Assembly: GCF_963576615.1 (NCBI RefSeq)
Contig: NC_088711.1
Coordinates: forward strand, 57,826,248 to 57,890,247
Length of the DNA stretch: 64,000 nt
From: Watersipora subatra
Lineage: Eukaryota > Bryozoa > Gymnolaemata > Cheilostomatida > Watersiporidae
Direction: 5' to 3'
The notes under the pieces: generated by a model
What the model was told of the DNA's origin: nothing
The model's database searches: none
What the model saw: the letters and a program-made list of their open reading frames with translations, nothing else
Shown here: positions 22,865-36,200 of the stretch, one piece after another
Layout of the letters: the number at the start of each line of letters is the position of its first letter
Numbering within the stretch: the stretch's first letter is position 1
Position numbers and translations under genes: made by a program

Positions 22865-23724
22865 GCTTGCAACAAAATTTTCATTACAATTATTTGGTAT
22901 CAAAAGATTCATCATGTCTTACTCTGTTGCGTTGTAGGTGCAAAATATGTGGGAATGTGATTACAAGCTCTTAAAACCTAACAAACGAACAGTTAACCGC
23001 AGCCACACGAGACCGCGGTAGTTTAAATTCTCTTTCCAAAACGACTCAAATGTGACGTAGTTGTAGTAGATGGTTTCTGTTTATACTTTCATGCAACCTT
23101 ATTCGTCGAAGTATTTTTACAAATATACTTCATGCATTCAATAAATCCATATCTATTGTTCTTACGCATCTATTTTATCGTCATTGTAATGCTGTCAATT
23201 TTAGCTCTGATATCTTATAACCTACCGTAAAAATTCATTTAATTTTTTAATCTTACCTCGAAGGAGTACATATCATTGTCTGATAATCGTGACAAGCCTG
23301 TTGGTCACCTGAGATAATCGAAAAGTGCTGCAAAAATTATTCGCGAAGTATTGGGCCACATGATCAGATTACAATTTGCCGATTAGACCAGGCCGAAAGA
23401 AAACTGTAAAGTAGCGAGCATCTATATTTGATACGGGGTCTTCGGTAAAACTCGAAGTGTTTGTCATAAACTAGTGTTACGATAAGTTTTATATTGAGCT
23501 TTTTATTGGCCTTTCAATTCATGTGAGAACATTACGTGACAAGACAATAACCAAACTGTAATGACTACGTCAGATTTAAAAAAACAGATTCCAATCTACG
23601 GCAGCTTTTCGCTTTTAAGAGCTTGTAATCTCATTTCCACATATTTGGCACCCACAACACAACAGAGTAAGACATGGTGAATCTTTTGATACCAAATAAC
23701 TGTAATGTGAATTTTGTTGCAAAT
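22865..23724. repeat. Foldback element with inverted arms of about 112 bp
   Basis: The left arm 22865-22976 and right arm 23612-23724 are imperfect reverse complements. Shared landmarks include AAAGATTCA(T/C)CATGTCTTAC and AGCTCTTAAAA versus TTTTAAGAGCT. About 635 bp of unique sequence lies between them. Short open frames in both arms are mirror products. Confidence 0.75.
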
Positions 23725-25544
23725 CAATCTTTAAAGAACGAGGGTCTACATTTTGGTCCAACTCCAAAAATGATAATATTTTTTTTGGCAGCCAGTTTCA
23801 CTAAACTAAGAAAAATTAAAAGGGGCTTTTGTTTGCTAAATGCATCGCTTCTTGTGAAAATTTTTCTGCTGCTTGCAAAAATCTTCAGATTAACACTTTC
23901 TGCAGAACCTCTAGTTTTCACATCAAAAATACAGAGTGTGCATTAGCAAAAACAATTCTGTATAAATTAATTCTGTCAGAACGAGCAAAAAAATCCATAG
24001 CAAAAGAAATAATTAAAAGAGACATTTTATGAGTAATTCCCAGAATACATAAACAGTGCTGACCACGCGAATAATATGAACACTTGACATTGCCCTCGCC
24101 TAAGGTGCTTGATGGCTGCAAGGACGTTTGGTCATACCTGAACCTTACTAACAGTCCAGAGATTCTCTTGCTCTTTACAACTTTTTTATTTTTTCAAATC
24201 GAGTTATATTAATATAAAAATTGTGGAGCTAAAGTGCTTTCAAAGCCAGTGTTCATCCATATTCAATCATACTATGAATATAGAGTGATTTTAGAATGTA
24301 TTGTATCTTCATGATTAAATGACATAGAGTACTAAATAAATTTCAAGAGAATACTGCTAGCTTGAGCAATTACGGAGTATATGCCTCTTTAAGCTTCTTT
24401 GTCATCAGCTCAGAGACGCTAGTTTCTTAAAAGGCCAATGAAGCCGTACAACTTCCTTATCTTATCCTGAGATGAAGTGTGATTAATGAGACTCATCTCC
24501 TCCCGCTTGTTCTTTTGATGGCACTATATTTAAAAGACAATGTTTACTCTATCGTTTTTATCCATAGTTTACATAGGTAGAAACCATCTTCTTAGTTGGT
24601 TTACCAACCTTAAACCATAAAGAAATGTTGTAATAGTAAAACGCTAAAACTTCCGTAACTCCCATAAATAGAAAAACATTTTGGCGCCCTCTACGGCAGT
24701 TATGTCTCCTTTTCAGTTATGAAGGGCCCTGTTATCACACTTAAACAAGTATATAGAACTCCACATTTAAAAGGGTTTTTAGTTAGCTACGCGTACTTAC
24801 AATATAGAATCAAACATAACAGTTGAGAACAACTGCAGACAGAGTGAGAACAATCTATTTCGAAATCGTTACCACAAATAATTAGTTGACTAGATTCACT
24901 GATACTGCTGAAACACAGAATTACATGTCCATGTGAAACATTTGACAAATCAGGAAAAAAATAGATTACGTTTGTGCAGGTAATTCGTAGTTAGGTACAA
25001 AGCAAGCTTAATTCTAAAATCATAAAATCTACATACTGTACAATGTGTTCAACACATTTTGGAGCCTAGTGAACTTTCTGTCCTACTTTTGAAATAACCT
25101 GTATGTTTCACCACGTACTTCCTGACAGCTCCACACTGTGCATATTGTGACAGTAAAACTATACATGTGTACTGCAAGATTTGCCTGTTGCTAGGTATGA
25201 CTGTATTCCTCAAGCTTGGGAGAACAAATACACTTATTATTTATATACATGTATATATTATTATTATTTATACCTAGCTTATATACTTTATCTAGACTTT
25301 CTCATTCATACGTAGAGCTCTCGTATTATAGTATTATATTTCTAACCTTTTGACCTATATGATGCATCATCATATACTCCATATGTTAGTGATAATATAT
25401 GACGTATATAGTATTTGCTATAACTTATTGATGCTTAACCAGTAATGGTGACCTTAAAAACATTGTTTTACAGTTATCTGAGTAACATTAGATCGTTAGG
25501 AACACAAGTACCTGTCTGTTAGTTTCATAACATGATGTTAAGGT

Positions 25545-25732
25545 CACATGTACCTGGCTGTCTGCCTATTTTGTAACTTGATGATTAGGAGCCTACATAC
25601 CTGTCCAGGTCTACAAACAGACCCGTCCAGGTTGTGTCCAGTTATTTGTCCAGGTTTTTAAAAGACCTGGACTGGTATGTATGCTCCTAATCATCAAGTT
25701 GCAAAATTGGCAGACTCAGACAGGTACATGTG
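25545..25732. repeat. Short foldback element (MITE-like), arms of about 68 bp
   Basis: The left arm 25545-25611 and right arm 25664-25732 are reverse complements with few mismatches. They share CACATGTACCTGGCTGTCTG-like ends and GATGATTAGGAGCCTACATA. The loop is rich in GTCCAGGT motifs. Confidence 0.8.
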
Positions 25733-26908
25733 ATCATAATCATCATTTTTCATAACAGTTTTCAACAGCTTTCATTCAATTTCATAACTTGTAAGAGTCA
25801 ATCTTCAGGTGTCTGATGATTAACAGCACCAAGTAACTATTAAACAATGGTGAATAAATACATGACAAAGAGATAATCATAACCTTTCGCTTAATTATGT
25901 AATATTTGCTATACGTGTGCTAAATTATTTTTACCCAATCCACTCAAACTACAAGGTCTCTGGATTGCGCTACAAATTGCGCTACGATTTGGCTTAAATT
26001 CGCTGAAGTTTAGTAAATTTATATTTTTTATAATTATAATTTAATAATTATAATATTATATAATTTCTAACTATAATATTATATATATTTTCTAATGAAT
26101 ACTCACTATAAAATAATTATTGACCATACATATCGGGGATATTACTAAAACCAAAATGTATTACAAATATATAATTTTTGGCTGATCTTTGAATAGCTGT
26201 AGGCTATAGCCATATGAAAGCTATACCATTGTTACTAGATGACTAGAAACCTCTGTATGCTTTATTATTTTGTATGTAAAATATAAAGGAAAAAGATGCT
26301 ATGTGTCAATTTGAAGCTTGGTGAAACGGGTTGATGAACCAGTTATGGAGCAACCTAAATGATCGGTTGGTGATATACTGACTCTTAGGTTTATTGGTGA
26401 ACTGTGTGCAGGTTGCAACTGCTGCAAAAATTGACCAGCTCTATGGCTCTTGCAAGGACATTTGCTAAGGACTTTAAAAAAGGAAATTATGCAGCCCAAT
26501 TGTTCACTGCACTCTCACGTTTCCATTGAGCTTCACACCTCAATAGACTTATCACTTGCCCTTGTTTGGACAAGCAGGGAATTATTAAGGTGATAATGTC
26601 AGCAAGCTAAAATGTATTTGCTGAAAACGCACTTTCCTCCTTAGTTACAATCATCTTTTGAAAGTGGCTAATAGTTAATTTACAACCCTAGCAATGCACA
26701 GGGGCGGATGTGGACACTCTTTCAACATTCTTAATTCCGTCTTTAATGCCGTTTCTCTTACGATCCCATTTTTATAGAAATTATTTAATTTCTTTATGTG
26801 ATTGCATGTAACATGTTTTTATTCAAATCGCTATGATTTGTCATGCAGCTGTTTAGTTCACAAGTGTAAACGCTGCCGACATCCACTCCTAAGTATGTAA
26901 TCAGTATG

Positions 26909-26915
26909 TGACGTC
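26909..26915 (+). promoter_or_regulatory. CRE-like site upstream of the mucin gene
   Basis: TGACGTC, one base short of the palindromic CRE core TGACGTCA, lies 14 bp upstream of the TATA box. It could bind CREB/ATF-type factors. This is motif matching only. Confidence 0.3.
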
Positions 26916-26928
26916 TATGAATGGTGCA

Positions 26929-26935
26929 TATAAAA
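26929..26935 (+). promoter_or_regulatory. TATA box of the mucin gene
   Basis: TATAAAA lies 60 bp before the ATG at 26995, which puts transcription start near 26955-26965. A strong TATA box suits a highly and tissue-specifically expressed secretory product. No other TATA-like site is as well placed. Confidence 0.65.
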
Positions 26936-26994
26936 CAGAGATGTTCGCTGACCAACCTTAATCGATAGCTGCATTGAGGAGAGGATACTCAATC

Positions 26995-27262
26995 ATGCGG
27001 CGGCCGAACGCTGCCATTTTAGCTCTTCTAGTGGTCGTTGGGTATGTAATATTTAACACTTGGTTATGATAATTGCGGATTTAATGTTTGATATTGAATT
27101 ATATTATAAACTAAATTTCTTTGTATACAGTTAGGCATACTCTGAATGTTTTAGGAAAACAAATTTAGTACTATTTCTATAGCAATTATAATTGGCATTT
27201 TTAACTTGCTATTATTTTTGTAAATTGTAGACACCTTCCAACTTCTCACTCATCCGATGAAG
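26995..27262 (+). CDS. Mucin exons 1-2: signal peptide and short linker
   Basis: The ATG at 26995 opens [16 protein letters not shown], a basic head followed by a hydrophobic core, split by an intron after GG (phase 2). Exon 2 (27231-27262) adds a short polar linker, [10 protein letters not shown]. The start was chosen because it is the first ATG after the TATA box, has a signal-peptide profile and joins in phase to the VWD exon. Secretion is inferred. Confidence 0.75.
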
Positions 27263-30200
27263 GTAAGAGATTGCTGTTATTTTTTCATCAATAAAACTTT
27301 TTAGTTATGATAGCTAGTTGAATGGTCAAGACATTTTCGATTTTATGTGGAATATTATTGGATATTGGTGGCTTTTAAAAAAGTATTGTTACATAAATAT
27401 ATGCTGATATTTTTGAAATTTACAGCGAGCTTCCTTCGCAACATCCTCCCTGTTTTCTATTGTCTATTTTCCCAACTGACCAGCAATAATTTAGTTATGT
27501 TTAATAAAATAGCTTATCATTCTCATTCTCTCTCATTGGAGCTTGTATAATTTTCTATAGTAACCTGATAATAAAGCTACTTGCATAGGGCAATTAGTTT
27601 CCTTGTTTTTCAGTTATCTTAACAGTGCCGTCAAACGGCAACAAATTTGAAGTACCGAAAGGTTTTGTAACTGGTACTCTCGGCTCAAAATCCAAAGACT
27701 ATTGTCAAACATGGAACCAAGAGCATTACCGCACTTTCGATGGCAAGCTCTATAGTTTCCCAAGCAAGTGTACCTACATACTCGCCAAGGAATGTGAGTT
27801 CCAGACCTTCTCCATCTATACAACAAATGGAGTTGGTTGCTTTGCGGATGAGAAATGTACAACAGAGATAGACATCTATGTTGGATCCACTCATGCTGTT
27901 CATTTTACCCGCAATGGTGACAATGTGATGGTGAGTCTTTTCACTGGAATGTAGGCTGTATCGAACAGAGAGCTATATTTAGATACAAACAAATGTTTAG
28001 CAGATTGAATTAAGTTGAATGTATGATAGTTCTAGATTGTTTTAAAATTTATTCAAAGCTTTAAACACTGATTTTATCATAGCATTTTTTCTTGCAAATT
28101 CTACAAGCTAACGTCGTTTAACCTCCAGTAAATCCTACAATTTTTTTTTCAGTTTTTCTAAGCAAAAAAAGCGGTTGGGTTTCAATATCATATACATGGC
28201 AGTATGGTTTTAGCACCTGACGAGTGTGGCTTGCTCAGATTTGAAGCTGTGCTTTTGATTTTACTGTAAACCATATGAAACAATATTGTAGCGCAATAAA
28301 TTTTAGTCACTCTATAACTGGTTTAATTTTGCTCCTTTTCAAGTGGAGCACTTTATACATGAAGTCACCACAATCAGACTAACTTTATACATATATAATA
28401 TATATATATATACATTATAATACTTTATTGGCAATACTTTCATTTCAAACATAAATGTTTTTCAAATTATACCATACAACAATCATAAAACAAAAAAGGA
28501 AAAAGGCAACAGTTAGACAATAAAATCAAATGATTTGACAAATAGCATTAAAAATACATTTCTCTGCTAAGAGAACGGATATCAGGTGGAAAATTGTTAG
28601 AGCAGTTAGCTCTATTTTCAAGATAATTGTTAGATGTTGTAATTTGTTTGTATCACGCAAGTTGAAATGAGTTTCAACATGTAGGCTATTTTCAATATTT
28701 TTATCAGGTAACGGACAAGACAACTGGTGACCTACTTGTAACTCCAGCAGTCGTGAAAGGTCTTGTTATTGAAGAGATCGCTCACTATGTCATCATAGAA
28801 AGCAAAAAACTCGGTTTCAGACTGCAGTGGGATGGCTATGACTACCTCAGCCTTGAGGTAAATTTATATTCCTAATTAATACGTTTGTCCACTTAATGCA
28901 GAACTAGTGTATGTACTAGCATTCCTTTCTATAAGAGATCGATGGCTATGAGTTCAGCTGTGATGTTGTTAAGCTCCAGTGTTCCTTGACTTCTTCAAAA
29001 GTCAAATAACTGGTATCTGATACTCATAATAAGCCTTGCATTTCTAGTAACTTTCAGAATTAGAGATGAATAAATAAACAACATTACTGTACTTCACAAC
29101 TCATATTTTAATCTACACATTTGAACTGTCTTTAGGTTGACGAAGCCCTCCAAAACAAGACATGCGGTCTATGCGGCCTCTACAATGGAAACCCAGCAGA
29201 CGATTTCTACACCCTTGATCGAACAGTCGTTACATCCGCATCTACTTTTGCGAGCGACTACAAGAAGGTTTCTCTAACGGAAAGTGAGCTGTAATTTTGT
29301 GTGTAATAGTCATTTAGCCCAAGATATCTTGTAAAGAATACTATCAGTAATTACAAATCCTATCGCTATTTTTACAGATGCGTGCCAAGAAACGGCCATG
29401 TCTGACTCCGCTTGCCAAAACAATGCTGCTCTCACCAAAGAAGCTGATATATTCTGCATGGAAATGCTGAGAACTGAATTCGCTGCTTGCCATCCGGTAA
29501 CCGCTGGAATATATAGAATTCTTAATCGCACATTTTCATGAAAGCAATTAAAAATCTATGTCTGCCTCTAGAGTTGCGGAAGCATTTATCTGTTGTTTAT
29601 TTCTGTGTGTTTTGCTAAGATATTTCATGATTTGGGAGTATACTTCACCGCATTTATAAGATGAAAACTATCAACCACAAAAGGATTTAACCTTCTCAGT
29701 AGTGGCAGTAGAGAATTTTAAAATAGCTTTGGCATCAAGTAGTCTTCGGCCAATTTTAAATTGCTAAAAGCGACTTTTAAAGTAGTACTCTAAATCTATG
29801 CTCCTTGCACAGATGAACTTGCACAAAATTTTAATAAATTTATCAGCAAGTATTGGTAGTTTGCTACCGTTTGTGATGGTTTTTGATGTTTAAGGTGATC
29901 GATTGCCAGGATGTTTCGAGGTTAAAATAACTAAAACTTGATCGCGGTTCAATCATTCGTAGCTAGCGAATTTGCAATTATGGTTGTCTATAGGTTCAAG
30001 GAGACCGACCGAATAGAGACGCGTTATCTTGAACGCAATAGCCGGCACTTGCATCAATTATCGCAACGATAACAACTAGTCAAGTCATTTCACGCGCACA
30101 TGTAGTCATTTTCTAAACGTTTTCATCCTCATGAAGTTTTGTTGATTCTAATCTTAAACATACTAACAACAAGATCACCACAATCATCACAAACAATTGC

Positions 30201-33200
30201 AAATGATAGAAAGACATCGATACTTTCTGATAAAATTTATTAAACATTTGTGTAAGTTCATCTTTAAACATGGTGTTTTCTTACTGTCTCTGAAAGATTT
30301 TGGATAATTGAAGTATTTTTTGTTTAACTATTATTTTACACAGTTCAATATCTGTTATAGCTGGTAAAGACCGAAGGTTACCTTGAGGCTTGCAAAATCA
30401 GCTATTGCTCCGCTGGTAAGGTTGATGCCTGCACCAGCTTCCAGGCTTACTTTGAGAGTTGTGAAAACCAACATGGTCCCACAATCGATTGGAGAGCCAT
30501 AATACCAAGTTGCTGTGAGTTTCTTTGTATTTGCATTCCACGTTTTTAGAGCTATGTAGCTAGTTTAACACAACTATCAAAATGTAGCTAGGTTAATGTT
30601 TTTGAGTATGTGACAGTCAATTTGCTAAGGGATGATCAGAATATGTGACGGTAACAGACGAACTTTCAGCAACTTCACACGAGGCTACTTTAGAATGGAG
30701 AAACCGTACAGAGTTGTTCTTCGACTGTAAGCGCACGGGAAGTCGAACCTGGCTTACCCGGCTGCTATAAATTGTGGCCGGACTACATTTGCCAGTTCTC
30801 CCAATTTGGGTGGGGCTTGTAAAAATTTCCACGCATTCAATTTTTCGACTTATTCTAGATTTTGGGTCACTAAATCATGAAACCAATTAATGTGTTTCTA
30901 TTTTTATGTTCGAGGTGTTAAACGCCGACAACAATAATGCGCCGTTATTTAAGAAAACCCGATTGCACGAATAGTTGCTGTTTTTTGTCCACGCTTGGCA
31001 ATTGTTGTCTACATCGCGAAGTTGCTAAACATTCTTTCCTAAACTATACATCGCTTGGCTGAACTTAAACAAAATGGATAAAGGACGAGCTTCTATTCAC
31101 AGATATATTACATATAAATACAGCATAAGGTAATTTTCTTAAATGATATTTATCAAGGTTTTAAAGCAAATATACATCGTACTATCGATATATTATAATT
31201 CTGATAGAATTTACTCGCATCGCTTCTAATTATCATTCTTTCGAGTTCTCTCGATTTTTGACTAGTACAAATTGGTAAGTATACAAAATTTATATTCTGT
31301 ATAGGAAAAAATGGCCGTTGTATTATGATGTGGACAGTTTTGCTGCAACTGTCATTATTTTTTACAGCTATGCAATGCTCCAATGGTATGGTATACAATC
31401 GATGCGGTAGCAATTGTGAGAACACTTGCAGCAGCTTAGGAACAGCATGCACAAAGACTAAATGTGTCGATGGGTGCCACTGCACCAAAGGCTACGTGAA
31501 GGAAGGCAACCGATGCATTAGAAAGACAGAATGTCCTTGTGAACATGGTGGTGCTCAATACAAAAGTGGGGAGACCTACAAACAGGACTGTAACACATGG
31601 TCAGCATTATTTCCTATTAAATTGTTATTTTTATAATAGTGCTATGTTTAGTTTATGTCTAACCGAATGAGGCTAATAGTTTTTCATAAATTTGTATAAC
31701 AGCAATAGATATTCTGAAGCTCGTCAGCTTCAGAAAACTCTGATTTCCCCTATTCTGGTTTCCCATGATATCTGGTTTTTCCTTGGTCAGCTGTAACTTG
31801 TGCACAGTGGAGCTGTTTCAACAGAGGAGAACAATTTCTTTTGTTCCTTTTCTATAAAACAGCAAGGCTATATATTCTTGCTGCTGGTCTGCATATGCTC
31901 TACTTATCCAATTGCAGTTGTAATGGTTGTGTTTTAGCACCTGTAATGGAGGCAGCTGGACATGCACTAAAAAAGTCTGTGATGCCGTCTGCTCAAGTAC
32001 TGGTGACCCCCATTATGACACTTTTGACGGAAGAAAGTTTGACTTCCATGGCCACTGTGAATACTACTTGGTGAAGGGAGATAAATATGCTATTGCTGCC
32101 CAGAATGAGATCTGCGGTCGAGGTATGTATGTAAAAGTGTTTCCATGAAATGTTCAACAACTCGAGAACATATGCGTTTTAAAGTCGTTTCTAATAACAA
32201 ATTGTTAAAAAATAATGGCTGAACTGAAATGAAGATGTTTGCTATATGGTACTTACTTTATGTGGTGAAACTGCTCTTGTCTAAATGTTTCAATAAAACA
32301 CTTGTTGATAGTGAGAGGAATTACATGTTGATAAAATGTTGCAGTACTGACCTTGGTAACGCTAACCAAGGTCAGCTCCTTGTTCAGTTGCTCTTTAAAC
32401 ACATAAAAATGGTTGTTTATCTGAATGGCAAAAATTGACATGAGAATTTCATCCTGATATTTTACATTGCACGTTTTAGAGCTCTAAGACTTCATTTATT
32501 TGGGAGAAGGAAATGCAACTTCCTTTTGAAGCCCTGATTGTTTCAGCAAGTGTTGGCTCTAAATTTGAAAAACTAGTGGGCATTGGACATTAAAAATCAT
32601 TCGGTTTACCTTGTTTACAGGAGGGGCTGCTTGCACCAACTCAATCACAATCTATGCCAGCAACCATATCATCCAGCTGCAGAAGGGCAACATCGTTCTT
32701 GTTGATGGCATTCCAGTTACGCTGCCACACACAATAAACTCTATTGGAGCAAGCGTCATTCGAGCTTCATCCATGTTTGTGCAGGTAGCCCGATGCTCTT
32801 TGTTCTATATCTAAAGTGCCTGAGATCTTGTTACCATCCCATAAATCTGTGTCGAGTGAGATAATATGGCTAAAAGCGAATATTTCATCTATTCTAAGTT
32901 GAGGGTCAGGTCATTAGACCTAGCTACTTGTTTTCTTAAGTAGATGTGATGTTGGAGAGATCGAAGCTCCATTTGCTGCTAGCTGATTTTCTTGGACTTG
33001 TTCTTACATTTCCTTCTTGTCATGCAGGTAAAACTGGCGAATGGAGCTAAAGTCATATGGGACGGAAGCACTCGTGCCTATGTGACTCTCCCTTACACTC
33101 AGCGCAACCTTGTCAAGGGTCTCTGTGGTAACTTTAACGGCATCACCAATGATGACTTCACAACATCGCAAGGTGTCATTGAAGCTAATACCAACTTGTT

Positions 33201-36200
33201 TGGTAAGTTTTACCTTGGCTTCTGTGTTTCAATAAATGTACATTTTGTTCAAATATGCATGCATAGATATCTTAGCAAATCCTGAACTTGAAAGTTTCAC
33301 TTCACCAAGTAAATGCGGCAAAAGCTCAACGGTTTTTGGTGAATAATACACGGAGAATCATAACAACCCACTGTAGTCAGTATTATGATAGACTTAGAAT
33401 ATGCACACAGGCAATGAATGGAAAGTGGACAAAGACTGTGACGATGTGCCAGAGAACTTCACAGTTCCAGAACCATGTGCTAACTATGTTGACAGAGAAG
33501 TTATGGCCGATGAACAGTGTGGTAACATCACCAGTGATTTGTTTAAAGGTAGGCACAACTCCTGTTAAACCCTTGCAATTAATATTCAACATCTTCAGTT
33601 GAATTATAGAAATCTTTCCTTTTAGCTATAGGCTTCTGACACGTCCTCGAATGATGGCAATACCAGCTATTGGCTAAATGCAGACATTTTCCTGTGTATT
33701 GGTTAATATTCAAACAACACTGTTGTTATATCAATGATTCAGCTGACTCAAGCTTGACGAATGGTCTTAATACAGATGGCTTTGTCTTTCAGCATAAATC
33801 TCTCATTTTATCACTCACAGTTATATGTGGTTGTAGGGGTTGTTGTTGTGTGAGTTTTCAATTTCATTACATCTACAATTGGTGTAAACAGATTGGACTC
33901 AATACCAATATGTTTACAGCTTGCGAAAGCTTTGTCGAGGGCAAGCCATACTTTGACAACTGCAAGTATGACGTCTGCGAGTGCCAGACAAGCCTCAGAG
34001 ACTGCATGTGTGACTCATACGCTGCCTACGCCGCTGAATGTGCCAAGCATGGAATCCTCGTGCCTTGGAGATCTGCCGTGAAGATGTGTGGTAAGGCTTT
34101 ACATGTCTATTTAATGTCTCATTGCTAGAGATGGTGACGTGGAAATGATTGTACAAATTTAGATGGATTTAGTCTCTGTATAAATAATTTCATCACATAT
34201 TTCGCATTAAGTTAAACTGATTTTATGTAATTTGAGCATATCTTTGATAGATAATGTGAAAATGGAAGTTTGAAGTTAGAATGAAATTACGCAATTTTAA
34301 ATTAGAATCAAATTAAAGATGAACTTACACTATATTTTAGTAGATTTTATCAGAAAGTTTCGGTATTTTTCTATCATTTGTGATTATTTTTGATATTTGA
34401 GGTGATCTGACTGCCACAGAATGCTTCAAGATTAAAATCTACAAAACTCTATCACAGTGCAAACGCTCAGAAAAAAAAACATACATGCTGAAATGATGTC
34501 ACTAGCTGTTATCGTTGCAATAGTTCATATCGGCTGTTGCGTTCAAGTTGCAGCATTACGTGTCTCTATTCTGTTGGTCTCTTTGCAACTATAGACATAA
34601 TTGTACTTTTGCTTGCTTTGACTGTTTCTGTTTTAATCGTGATCAAGTTTTATTAATTTTAATCTTGAAACATCCTGGCAGTCAGATCAGCTCAAACATC
34701 AAAATCAATTGTAAATGATAGAAGAATTGCGATACTTTCTGATGAAACTTACTAAAATAGGTGTAAGTTCATCTTCGAGTTACTATTTGGGGTTTTGTTC
34801 TCAGGGAACATTCTAGAAACAAAAGTCACTTGGTTTAATTTGAAATCAGGCTTGTATAATAGACTGGTATGTAAATATCAACCCAATGCCACTCGAGTGG
34901 AATGTTTAGTAGACCACTATGATTTCTAATCAACGTTTGTGTCACTTATGGAGAGTTATATCTTTACTGGCCTCACATTATTGCGATGTGTGTGGCCCTT
35001 TGATAAGTTATGAAAGGCTAATCTCAAGTGCTTTATACATTATCTCTCGCCTAACGAGACAGTTAAATCAGTGCAGGCGTGTTGTTACACGGTGATAACC
35101 AATCAGCAAATTGACTGACATTTGCTCATGACAACGTTCACTTATATAATATTTACATATAGCTTCCCAAATGCTGCCTCAATAGGATTATAACGGAATT
35201 TTCTAAACTCTGTGTTTAAATACTTCGGCACCAATTAGTTAAGAAAAGAGTTAAAAGCTGTTTCCATTTTTGAAAGCAGTGAAAACTGAGATACCATCTT
35301 TAAAAATCTTACCTTAAAAATCACAGTATTCACTCATAATGTTTCCCCAACTAATATGGTTTAATACATTCAAATTCACCAAGTTGGCTCGCTAGTTCGC
35401 TGATTTCATGGTCTCATAGAAGCGTTAATAAGAACCATAAATACACCCAGCATGCATTGGAGCAGAACAGTGATGAGGATAATTGTACAAATTAGATGAG
35501 AAATATGTATCTGTGTAATTTCAGAGGTCCAGTGCCCACCAGGCCAGCAGTATCAAATGTGCGGGTCTGCATGCAAAGCAACATGCCACAACATTGCCAG
35601 CGATCCTAGCTGTGAGGACACATGTATCGAGGGCTGCGCTTGCCCACCCGGTCTTACACTGAATGATCAGAACCGATGCATACCTGTTGAAGAGTGCCCC
35701 TGTCAGTTTGATGGTAGAGAGGTGGCAGCTGGCACCGTTTTTTCCAAACTTCAAGATATCTGGTGAGTTTGGAAAACAAAGGCGGAGAGTGTAGCCTGTA
35801 TTTGCCACTTTTGGCTATTAGTGTACTTCAAAGCAGAAATATGCCATCTCTTAGTTTGTTCTGACTTATCGCTGGGTGCTAGAGAAAATGCTACTAATGC
35901 TACTACTAAAATGCTACCAATCAAGTTTATAGTCATTTGAATAACTTATTTTTCTCTGCCTTAAGACTGTTTATGGCATAAACAACTCTAGCCAATGCAG
36001 TAGCTGTACGAATACAGTTCGTAGTTGTGCCCCGCTGCCTCTAACATTGTTTTATACGTATATCTATTCTAGACAGCAGCACACTGCGTTGCACTGAATA
36101 TTCAATATCTCAATCCCTGGTTTGCATTATAACTTTGAATGCATTAATTTAATATGTAAATTGCTCTAAAATTTAATATAGTATAAAAGAAAAAGATAAC

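Larger units (their letters stand above)
13954..26900. other. Intergenic region, 13 kb, no gene recognised
   Basis: The open frames here (for example 113 codons on the minus strand at 14287-14628) have no recognisable domain, splice context or codon pattern. I see repeats only, listed separately. Stretches 17270-18050, 19760-21180, 21430-22860 and 23730-25540 hold nothing I can name. A possible SINE remnant with GGGTTCAAATCCC lies near 14980-15090. An imperfect hairpin built from AACACACTCACATG lies at 18809-18850. Confidence 0.5.
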
